Assembly: GCA_002787175.1 (NCBI GenBank) | Contig: PCWC01000080.1 | Span: 1-5,742, forward strand | Reading direction: 5' to 3' | Source of the DNA: Parcubacteria group bacterium CG11_big_fil_rev_8_21_14_0_20_39_22 | Lineage (GTDB): Bacteria; Patescibacteriota; Minisyncoccia; Phycocordibacterales; GCA-002787175 | Length of the DNA: 5,742 nt | Part shown: positions 1 through 5,638 of the stretch, piece after piece | Position numbering within the stretch: position 1 is the first letter of the stretch | How the letters are laid out: every line of letters starts with the position of its first letter | Position numbers and translations under genes: made by a program | Notes under the pieces: model-generated | What the model was told of the DNA's origin: nothing | What the model saw: the letters and a program-made list of their open reading frames with translations, nothing else | Database searches by the model: none

Positions 1-100
1 CATTTGTTTAGCTTCAAGTGTTGCTCCGAGTGAAGAAAAACTAAAGCATATTTTATGAAAATATCCCTACGTTTGTGTACCTTATGCCTCATTCACTTCA

Positions 101-130
101 TATTCCAATATTTTGCAAAATACTGGAATA
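101..130. repeat. 30-nt near-perfect palindrome
   Basis: The outer arms are TATTCCA (101-107) and TGGAATA (124-130). The centre, ATTTTGCAAAAT (109-120), is an exact palindrome. Only one of the fifteen pairs fails (A108 against C123), and as minus-strand RNA that pair becomes a G-U wobble, so the minus transcript could fold along its whole length apart from the loop. Neither side is followed by a T-tract, so it does not look like an ordinary intrinsic terminator. A dimeric-regulator operator, a cruciform site or a mobile-element end remnant are alternatives. A TATAAT (132-137) starts 2 nt after it, but I see no -35 at proper spacing. Confidence 0.75.
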
Positions 131-165
131 GTATAATCAGATAGTAAGAAAAAATACCGTATACA

Positions 166-196
166 CAATAGTTAAAACATTTTAAATCAATAGTTA
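166..196. repeat. Direct repeat CAATAGTTA x2 with central inverted repeat
   Basis: CAATAGTTA occurs at 166-174 and again at 188-196, a 22-nt period close to two helical turns. The DNA between contains a perfect inverted repeat, TTAAAA-CA-TTTTAA (172-185), which overlaps the end of the first copy. This helically phased arrangement is what a dimeric DNA-binding protein could use, but in sequence this AT-rich a chance match is quite possible. Confidence 0.4.
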
Positions 197-282
197 TTTA
201 GCATAATTCCCCGGAGACTAACCCCTAAAGTCTGACAGCATTCCTTCTTCTCTATTTAGTTCCCCAGAACGACATTTCGTGC

Positions 283-311
283 TTGTAATATGATTTTTAT
301 TTATATATAAT
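283..311 (+). promoter_or_regulatory. Sigma70-type promoter for the dnaJ operon
   Basis: A perfect -10 hexamer TATAAT lies at 306-311. Exactly 17 nt upstream is TTGTAA (283-288), which matches four of six positions of the consensus TTGACA. This would start transcription near 318 and give a leader of about 37 nt before the dnaJ ATG. It is the best-spaced promoter in the leader and the only one placed to serve all four genes. Confidence 0.6.
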
Positions 312-321
312 CAGAAAATAA

Positions 322-342
322 GGCAGAGTAGGCTACTCGGTC
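322..342 (+). promoter_or_regulatory. 5'UTR hairpin / dyad next to the dnaJ start
   Basis: GAGTAG (326-331) and CTACTC (333-338) form a perfect dyad around one G. As RNA this gives a 5-bp GAGTA/TACTC stem with a GGC loop, extended past one mismatch by C324-G340, G323-U341 and G322-C342. It sits just after the predicted transcription start and 12 nt before the ATG. A second, mutually exclusive stem GTCT/AGAC (340-343 with 350-353) abuts the start codon. It could be a repressor operator overlapping the start of transcription or an RNA structure affecting translation of a heat-shock gene. No clear Shine-Dalgarno lies in this leader, so the hairpin is not obviously hiding one. Confidence 0.4.
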
Positions 343-354
343 TCAATAAAGACT

Positions 355-1437
355 ATGTCAAAAGATTACTATCAAATTTTAGGAGTTGATAAAAAGGCGG
401 CAAAGGAGGAAATAAAAAAGGCCTTCCGTAAATTGGCACACAAGTATCATCCGGACAAAAAAGACGGGGACGAAGTAAAATTTAAAGAAGCCAGTGAGGC
501 CTATGCTGTCCTTTCAGACGATAAGAAAAGAGCCGAATACGATGCTTATGGTCGAGTATTTTCCGACGGTGCATCTGCATCCGGTGGAGGAGGCTTCGGT
601 GGTTTTGATTTTTCTGACTTTGTAAATCAGGGAGGATTTGGAGCGGGGCAGGGAGTAGAATTTGATCTCGGTGATATATTCAGTGAATTCTTTGGCGGTG
701 GTGGACGCAGTAGAACCAAAAGAGGGCGAGACATATCCATAGATATCGAGCTACCTTTTGAGGAGTCTGTCTTTGGAGTCTCAAGAAAGGTTCTACTTAC
801 CAAGACCTCGGTCTGCGATATTTGTGAAGGGACGGGAGCGAAAAGCAGTAAAACAAAGACTTGTTCCAAGTGTAATGGAAAGGGCAAAATGCATGAGACG
901 AGAAAGTCCATACTCGGCTCATTTTCGACGACTCGTACTTGTGATGCTTGTTACGGAAAAGGGACAGTGCCTGAAGAATCTTGCGATAGGTGTTTAGGAA
1001 GTGGTGTTAGACGTAAGGAAGAGGAGATTACCGTGGCGATTCCGGCTGGGATTGATTCGGGAGAAATGATAAGAATGAACGGGGCTGGAGAAGCTGTTGC
1101 AGGTGGAGTTTCGGGTGATCTATATATTAAAATTCACGTAGTTCCTCATAAAAATTTCAGAAAGGAGGGTAATAATTTGATAACCGATTTAAGTGTAAAG
1201 CTATCAAGTGCTCTTTTGGGAGGTGAATATGTTTTAGAAACTCTGGATGGCAATATTACAGTAAAGATTCCAGCAGGGATATCATTTGGTGAAATTTTGC
1301 GAGTAAAAGGTAAGGGTGTACCCGTCTCCGGCGGTAGAAGAGGGGATCTTCTAATCAAGATAAACATACAAATGCCTGCAAAACTCTCACGAATAGCCAA
1401 AAAAGCCGTAGAGGAACTCAAAGAAGAGGGGATATAA
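355..1437 (+). CDS. dnaJ: Chaperone DnaJ (Hsp40), class A
   Basis: This is the cytoplasmic co-chaperone that binds unfolded proteins, delivers them to DnaK and stimulates DnaK's ATPase. The 360 residues show the full class A order. The J domain spans about 3-66 with the HPD signature at 32-34. A Gly/Phe-rich linker covers about 70-118 and includes a DIF motif (GDIFSEFFGGG). The zinc-binding region has four CxxCxGxG-type repeats with cysteine pairs at 154/157, 170/173, 196/199 and 210/213. The substrate-binding beta domains follow from about 220. The length is slightly shorter than the roughly 375 residues common in bacteria, and all expected residues are present. The ATG at 355 directly precedes the canonical 'KDYYQILGV' start; no strong Shine-Dalgarno is visible. 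No dnaK or grpE lies in the window. The stop is 7 nt before the next gene. Confidence 0.97.
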   Translation: MSKDYYQILGVDKKAAKEEIKKAFRKLAHKYHPDKKDGDEVKFKEASEAYAVLSDDKKRAEYDAYGRVFSDGASASGGGGFGGFDFSDFVNQGGFGAGQGVEFDLGDIFSEFFGGGGRSRTKRGRDISIDIELPFEESVFGVSRKVLLTKTSVCDICEGTGAKSSKTKTCSKCNGKGKMHETRKSILGSFSTTRTCDACYGKGTVPEESCDRCLGSGVRRKEEEITVAIPAGIDSGEMIRMNGAGEAVAGGVSGDLYIKIHVVPHKNFRKEGNNLITDLSVKLSSALLGGEYVLETLDGNITVKIPAGISFGEILRVKGKGVPVSGGRRGDLLIKINIQMPAKLSRIAKKAVEELKEEGI

Positions 1438-1444
1438 AAAGATT

Positions 1445-2149
1445 ATGGAACAGGCTAAAGTCAAAACCTTAGAAGAAAGTATAAATCACAGCCAAGAAAG
1501 AAGAGCGTCTAGTCCATATCTACTATCTTTTTTTTACAGGGCTACTCAATATTTGTCTTTTCCTGTCATATACACCCTCTTCCATATCTTCTTGCGGGTA
1601 AAAATAACCGGATTAGAAAATCTTAACGGTCTAAATCGTCCAGTTATTTTTGTTTCAAATCATGTTAGATTCTATGACAGTTTTACATTAAGATTGATTC
1701 TAAAATATGAGAATCTACCGATTCGCCCTATAGGTGCCACTCGTTTTAAGTGGAAAATGCTTACCTTCTTATATTCAATAGGTATTATTCCTTTGGCTTA
1801 TTTAATTTTTGGTGTGATAACTGCCTCAGGCGAAGGCGATAGTAGAGTTAAAAAGGCATGTGAGGCTATAGAGAGAGGAGATTCAGTCTATCTTCACCCT
1901 GAGGGGACGATAAATAAGTCAGGAAACATAGGTGAATTCCGGACCGGTTCTTGTGTTATTGCTCAAAATACTGGGGCAGTGATTTTACCAATAGTGTTTG
2001 GTTATAACAATTCAAATAAGTATATCAGACCCAAGTTGAAAATAGTTATTGGTGAAAAATTTTATGCGACAGAATATGGAACACCTGATCATGCAACCGA
2101 AAAACTCAGAGAGGAAGTAAAAATATTGTATAATAAAATAAATGATTGA
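1445..2149 (+). CDS. 1-acyl-glycerol-3-phosphate acyltransferase-like protein (PlsC/LPLAT family)
   Basis: This is a probable membrane-associated acyltransferase that transfers an acyl chain to a lysophospholipid or related glycerol-phosphate acceptor. Of its 234 residues, the catalytic NHx4D block lies at 72-78 (His73, Asp78). The substrate-binding block reads HPEGT at 151-155, where the family commonly has FPEGT, followed by FRTGS at 165-169 and a hydrophobic GAVILPI segment at 177-183. Hydrophobic stretches at about 36-50 and 105-127 fit monotopic or transmembrane anchoring. A GAGGGG run at 1426-1431, inside the end of dnaJ, could be its Shine-Dalgarno, though the 13-nt spacing is long. 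The gene ends with tandem stops, TGA then TAA. The acyl donor and acceptor cannot be read from sequence, so no gene symbol is given. Acylation of another lipid class is possible. Confidence 0.88.
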   Translation: MEQAKVKTLEESINHSQERRASSPYLLSFFYRATQYLSFPVIYTLFHIFLRVKITGLENLNGLNRPVIFVSNHVRFYDSFTLRLILKYENLPIRPIGATRFKWKMLTFLYSIGIIPLAYLIFGVITASGEGDSRVKKACEAIERGDSVYLHPEGTINKSGNIGEFRTGSCVIAQNTGAVILPIVFGYNNSNKYIRPKLKIVIGEKFYATEYGTPDHATEKLREEVKILYNKIND

Positions 2150-2182
2150 TAATGTTACTATCCAGAAGATTCTCGGTATAGA

Positions 2183-2190
2183 AAAGGAGG
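2183..2190 (+). promoter_or_regulatory. Strong Shine-Dalgarno that sets the start of the unknown gene
   Basis: AAAGGAGG lies 5 nt before the in-frame ATG at 2196, near-ideal complementarity and spacing. The upstream in-frame ATG at 2142, which overlaps the end of the acyltransferase gene by 8 nt, has no comparable site close to it. This is the clearest ribosome binding site in the window and favours the shorter protein beginning MSPDEMKS. Confidence 0.85.
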
Positions 2191-2195
2191 TTTTG

Positions 2196-3794
2196 ATGTC
2201 TCCGGACGAGATGAAGAGTTGTGTCAATGTTTCGTTCTATCCCACTAATAATATTAACAATAGCGAGACTTTAGAAAAATTTAGCAATCAACTGAAGGAT
2301 AGTTTTATTAGGATCGGTGTAAATGTAATTCCTTATGATCAGGTGTGGGAGGAGGTGCCGCTTAGTAAAAGGATTAATCGGTTGTTTAAATTTTTACTTA
2401 ACAATCTTATATGGTTGATTCGTAAGATTCTAATGTTGCCTCAGAAAAATTTTTTGGTTAGTTGGCGTGCAATAAAGGGTAGGTGCGCAAGCACTCAGTT
2501 TAAATCGGGGATTACTGTTGTTTGTACGGGAGAGGTAGATACAGATAGCTTACCTATGCAGTACATAAGAAACTTTAAAGAAAACTCGATTATAACAATT
2601 GTAGATTTTCCTGATGAAGTTGATGAAAATAGCGAATTTCACGATCATTTTAATGCTGCTATGTCGCTATTTGCTTATCATATGACCAACATAGTTATAT
2701 CGGTATCTGATGATAAGTGGATGGTTTATAACTTCAACGCTTCACATCCAGTATTTAAGTTTGATGAAGACTTCGACAAGAATATTAAGGAGGCTATTGT
2801 ACCAAAAATAGCTGCTCCGATTAGTCCTCATAAGTTCTCGGATTTTGTTATAGACCCAGATAGATTTTCTTTTGAAGATAACTTTTTCAAGCATTCTATT
2901 TTTGAATTAAAAAAAGGAGCTATTCTTTTTGAGAAGACAGGGTTATTTCCAAAGGGAAAGAGTTTGGATGAACTACCTTTTCGGCATGACTTCCACAAAC
3001 ATATTGGTCGTTTACATCTCGATGAGAGAAATGGTATGAGCTTCGGCTTCATTGCTTTTCAGATACCGACTAAATTATCTAAAGCCGAGGAAATAAGTGA
3101 ATTTATAGATAAATATCCACACGCCTTTAAAGACGAGAACATTTTTGAAGATAAGAGTTCAGACTCTGTGTTTGTGAAGGTATCACTTCCTGATAGAGAA
3201 ATGGTTTGCAAGGTCCCAGAAGTTCAGATTCTTAGCCTACGGTCGGGAGCTTCTAAAACCAATTTTAATCCAGACAGTGATCTTTTGATTTTGAAACTTA
3301 AAAATTATGTTATGCATATCAAGTTACCCAAGACTTTGAAATCTTTGGCAGGTTTTAGACCATCTTTTGATACAAAAGTTATTTTCGCACACGCGCTTGG
3401 TAATGCTATAATTGCAGAGATATTGCTCGCGTTTGATAGACAAAATCAATTCGCCGATATCATTGAAAGCCAAGGGGTTTCAATTAGTCACTGGCACGGC
3501 TATATGAATCCAGATTTGATGCCGGAAGGGTTAGCAGTTTATGGAGCAGGCAACCCTCACGTATCGTGTTCTACTCCTCAATCTGCAATTTACGCTCTTC
3601 ACGGTAAACTCCATTCGTTTTACGATATTCTCAAAAAAGGTGATTATGAAAATTACAAAGGAGATGTCCATGTAGAACCTCATCATGGTATAAATGTTAC
3701 TTACCCTTCTCTGGTTGCCCTAGCACAATACGTGCTTGATAACCCAGATTCGACGGTCTTGGGGAATAAATTTTTCTATGCCCAACATAACTGA
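2196..3794 (+). CDS. Unrecognised 532-residue protein with His-rich C-terminal motifs
   Basis: I do not recognise a family. Starting at the ATG with the strong ribosome site the protein has 532 residues; an in-frame ATG at 2142 would add 18. There is no signal peptide. Residues about 60-81 form a basic, hydrophobic stretch (RLFKFLLNNLIWLIRKILML) that could lie on or in the membrane. The middle is mixed alpha/beta-like and acidic. The last 110 residues look most constrained: SHWHGY (His432, His434), GNPHVSCSTPQ (His455, Cys458), ALHGKLHS (His469, His473) and VEPHHGINVTYPS (His496, His497). Clustered His, Cys, Glu and Asn with glycines and prolines suggest a metal site or catalytic centre, but this is inference. 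It lies between a lipid acyltransferase and a membrane kinase, and its end overlaps the kinase start by 17 nt. Real coding is well supported by the long open frame, strong Shine-Dalgarno and operon packing; the function is unknown. Confidence 0.88.
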   Translation: MSPDEMKSCVNVSFYPTNNINNSETLEKFSNQLKDSFIRIGVNVIPYDQVWEEVPLSKRINRLFKFLLNNLIWLIRKILMLPQKNFLVSWRAIKGRCASTQFKSGITVVCTGEVDTDSLPMQYIRNFKENSIITIVDFPDEVDENSEFHDHFNAAMSLFAYHMTNIVISVSDDKWMVYNFNASHPVFKFDEDFDKNIKEAIVPKIAAPISPHKFSDFVIDPDRFSFEDNFFKHSIFELKKGAILFEKTGLFPKGKSLDELPFRHDFHKHIGRLHLDERNGMSFGFIAFQIPTKLSKAEEISEFIDKYPHAFKDENIFEDKSSDSVFVKVSLPDREMVCKVPEVQILSLRSGASKTNFNPDSDLLILKLKNYVMHIKLPKTLKSLAGFRPSFDTKVIFAHALGNAIIAEILLAFDRQNQFADIIESQGVSISHWHGYMNPDLMPEGLAVYGAGNPHVSCSTPQSAIYALHGKLHSFYDILKKGDYENYKGDVHVEPHHGINVTYPSLVALAQYVLDNPDSTVLGNKFFYAQHN

Positions 3795-5412
3795 TATCTT
3801 CTTTAACTATTACACTATATCTCTTCTTATAGGTGGCTTCACCGCGCTTATATCTGGGTTTTTAGTTTATGTCCAGAACAAAAGACGTGATGAGAATCAA
3901 GCCTGGTTTGCTTTAACTTTGACCACCGCGATTTGGAGCTTCTCTTATTTTTTAATGACAGTTGCAGAGGATATTGATGTCGCTCTTTTGAGCAATAAAA
4001 TACTTCATTACGCCGCTATTTTTATACCATTATTTTATTTTTTACTTGTTCTGACGATAACACAAACTTATGACCGGTATAAAAAGTTGTTTTATGCTTT
4101 TTCAGCTATCGCTATATTCTTTGTATTCTTTAACAACTCCAGTCTCTTTATCGATGGGGTTATGCCAAAGGTCGGATTCAACTTCGCTCCTGTTGCTGGT
4201 GAATATTATATTTTGTTTTTCTTTTACTTCATTTTGCTTGTCACGAGCGGGATAATTGTAACTATAATTAAGATAACAAGGACACATGACCGTAAAGTAA
4301 GACTACGATTACTGTATACCATAGCTTTTACATTGGCTGCTGCCGTAGGTGGTGGTAGTGTTTTTGCGACAACTTTCTCTCAGAATATTCCGCCGTATCT
4401 TTTAATCCTATTCTCGATTTACCCGGCAATAAGTGGGTATGCGATTCTGAAATTTCAATTATTCGAAGCCAAGGTTATTGCAACTCAAATTATTACATAT
4501 GGGTTGTGGACATTTATTTTCGTAAGAATTCTTATTTCGGATAATTTTCAAGACAGAATTGTCGATTCGATTCTGCTTGTTGTAGTTGTGATATTTGGAC
4601 TTCTTCTTATACGAGGTGTAAAAAAGGAAGTTCAGACTCGAGAAAAAATCGAACGCTTAGCAACAGACTTATCTAACACCAACGAGCGCCTTGCATCCGC
4701 CAACTCACGTCTCAAAGAACTTGATACTCTAAAATCAGAATTCGTGTCGCTCGCGACTCATCAAATCCGCAGTCCGTTGTCGGCAATAAAGGGCTATGTG
4801 TCGCTTATTATGGAAGGTGATTACGGAAAGATTCCTAAGGACCTAAATGACCCACTCGATAAAATATTTAAATCAACGCAGAATCTCGTTGTTATCGTTG
4901 AAGACTTTTTGAACATTTCTCGAATCGAGCTTGGCAGAATGAAATATGAATTCGTCATAACCGACATAAGTGATTTGGTGAAAGAGTCAATAGACTCATT
5001 AAAGCCAAATATTGACGACAGGGGACTGGCGCTTAAGACCGAAATTGAAGAGGACATTCGTTCGACTGTCGATACTGGTAAGATAAGACAAGTATTTTCC
5101 AATCTGATTGATAACGCTATTAAATATACAGAGGAGGGTTCTTTGACTGTTAAACTCACGAGTTATGAAGAAAATAAAATGAGATTCTCAATTAAAGATA
5201 CTGGTATAGGGGTTGACGAGGAGACAAAAAGAAAGTTATTTCAAAAATTCAGTCGTGCAAAAGACGCAAGTAAGACAAATATTATGGGTGCAGGTCTTGG
5301 ACTTTACGTTGCGAGCGAGATGGTGAAAGCGCATAATGGAAAAATTTGGGTAGAGTCCGAGGGTAGAGGTAAGGGTTCTACATTCATAGTAGAGTTAGAA
5401 AAGGTGAAGTAA
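3778..5412 (+). CDS. Multi-pass membrane sensor histidine kinase (7TM-type N-terminus)
   Basis: This sensor kinase would autophosphorylate a histidine and pass the phosphate to a response regulator. From the ATG at 3778 it has 544 residues. About nine hydrophobic segments fill residues 8-278 (approximately 8-32, 42-62, 75-95, 104-118, 143-164, 178-197, 205-223, 238-252, 262-278), resembling the histidine-kinase N-terminal 7TM region plus extra helices. A probable coiled-coil linker spans 281-316. The HisKA box is ATHQIRSPLSAIKGY with phospho-acceptor His328. The ATPase domain has the N box (NLIDNAIKYTEEG, Asn446), G1 DTGIGVD (Asp474), F box FQKFSRA (about 488-494) and G2 GAGLGL (504-509). All catalytic boxes are intact. 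A TTG at 3736 would add 14 residues but has no ribosome site and deepens the overlap with the preceding gene, so I prefer the ATG. No response regulator is in the window. The signal is unknown; a membrane-embedded stimulus is plausible because there is no large extracellular domain. Confidence 0.94.
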   Translation: MPNITDIFFNYYTISLLIGGFTALISGFLVYVQNKRRDENQAWFALTLTTAIWSFSYFLMTVAEDIDVALLSNKILHYAAIFIPLFYFLLVLTITQTYDRYKKLFYAFSAIAIFFVFFNNSSLFIDGVMPKVGFNFAPVAGEYYILFFFYFILLVTSGIIVTIIKITRTHDRKVRLRLLYTIAFTLAAAVGGGSVFATTFSQNIPPYLLILFSIYPAISGYAILKFQLFEAKVIATQIITYGLWTFIFVRILISDNFQDRIVDSILLVVVVIFGLLLIRGVKKEVQTREKIERLATDLSNTNERLASANSRLKELDTLKSEFVSLATHQIRSPLSAIKGYVSLIMEGDYGKIPKDLNDPLDKIFKSTQNLVVIVEDFLNISRIELGRMKYEFVITDISDLVKESIDSLKPNIDDRGLALKTEIEEDIRSTVDTGKIRQVFSNLIDNAIKYTEEGSLTVKLTSYEENKMRFSIKDTGIGVDEETKRKLFQKFSRAKDASKTNIMGAGLGLYVASEMVKAHNGKIWVESEGRGKGSTFIVELEKVK

Positions 5413-5425
5413 CTACTAATAGCCG

Positions 5426-5446
5426 TTTAGAATTATCTTTTCTAAA
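5426..5446 (+). terminator. Weak AU-rich stem-loop after the operon
   Basis: TTTAGAA (5426-5432) and TTCTAAA (5440-5446) form a perfect 7-bp stem with a 7-nt loop, 13 nt after the kinase stop, extendable by one G-U pair. The stem is almost all A-U and no uridine tract follows, so it is a poor intrinsic terminator. It may only protect the 3' end or be incidental. It is listed as the nearest structure to the operon end. Confidence 0.2.
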
Positions 5447-5480
5447 TTATGACAGTCGGACTATCGTATATAAGATATAT

Positions 5481-5539
5481 AGAATTTTTAATTCCTAATT
5501 TTTAATTTTTAAATAATTTACCAATTTTAAATTTTCTAA
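5481..5539. repeat. A/T low-complexity repeat block (AATTTTTAATT units)
   Basis: AATTTTTAATT (5483-5493) is followed by overlapping copies of TAATTTTTAATTTTTAAA (5496-5513) and a degenerate unit, CAATTTTAAATTTT (5522-5535). The string TTTTCTAA occurs at 5438-5445 and again at 5532-5539. Such AATTTTTAATT tracts between genes are, in my recollection, frequent in Patescibacteria assemblies. They may arise by slippage, and no function is evident. Confidence 0.55.
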
Positions 5540-5582
5540 GCTAAAACGCGAAGAGAGTACTATTTTATTATCTATATTTCTA

Positions 5583-5638
5583 TTAGCTTCGCACAGCGTG
5601 GAGCAAGCGGGCGAACGGTTCATCATTCGTAGATTCGC
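5583..5638. repeat. GC-richer structured intergenic patch
   Basis: This patch stands out in base composition from the A/T tracts around it. It contains GCTTCGC against GCAAGC (5587-5593 and 5603-5608, pairing with one bulged base), GAAC-G-GTTC (5613-5621), CGAA against TTCG (5612-5615 and 5626-5629) and GCGAA against TTCGC (5611-5615 and 5634-5638), plus a tandem ATTCG (5625-5629, 5633-5637). It does not fold into a tRNA. A dispersed intergenic repeat element is my best guess, unproven from one copy. Confidence 0.35.

Larger units (their letters stand above)
1..354. other. Non-coding leader region upstream of dnaJ
   Basis: No supportable gene lies here. The region is AT-rich with stops in all frames. 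It holds, in order, an imperfect stem-loop near the left edge (TTTAGCTTCA at 7-16 against TGAAG at 31-35 plus CTAAA at 41-45), a near-perfect palindrome at 101-130, a direct repeat flanking an inverted repeat at 166-196, small hairpins at 215-233 (AGACT/AGTCT), 259-270 (GTTC/GAAC) and 269-280 (ACGA/TCGT), and the dnaJ promoter and 5'UTR. This density of dyad symmetry ahead of a chaperone gene suggests a regulated control region, but no known operator such as the CIRCE element was recognised. Confidence 0.7.

Noticed and set aside
2..58. Frame open from the left edge ending in TGA (tail ...VAPSEEKLKHIL) that could be the C-terminus of an upstream gene
   Set aside because: Only 18 codons are visible, with no domain or other support; stops are expected to leave such stretches by chance.
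132..137. TATAAT as a second upstream promoter
   Set aside because: No acceptable -35 at 16-18 nt and no TGn extension; the nearest TTGCAA (113-118) is only 13 nt away.
55..144. 29-codon frame starting at ATG 55 (MKISLRLCTLC...), overlapping the previous frame's stop as ATGA
   Set aside because: There is no Shine-Dalgarno, it spans the palindrome, and the composition reflects AT-rich non-coding sequence.
1..354. CIRCE (HrcA) operator upstream of dnaJ
   Set aside because: I searched by eye for TTAGCACTC-N9-GAGTGCTAA and close variants; none is present.
627..911. Minus-strand and alternate-frame open stretches inside dnaJ, the unknown gene and the kinase gene
   Set aside because: They lie wholly within well-supported genes, have no ribosome sites and show no recognisable domains.
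2129..2134. TATAAT near the end of the acyltransferase gene as an internal promoter for the unknown gene
   Set aside because: No -35 match at the right distance, and TATAAT is common by chance in this composition.
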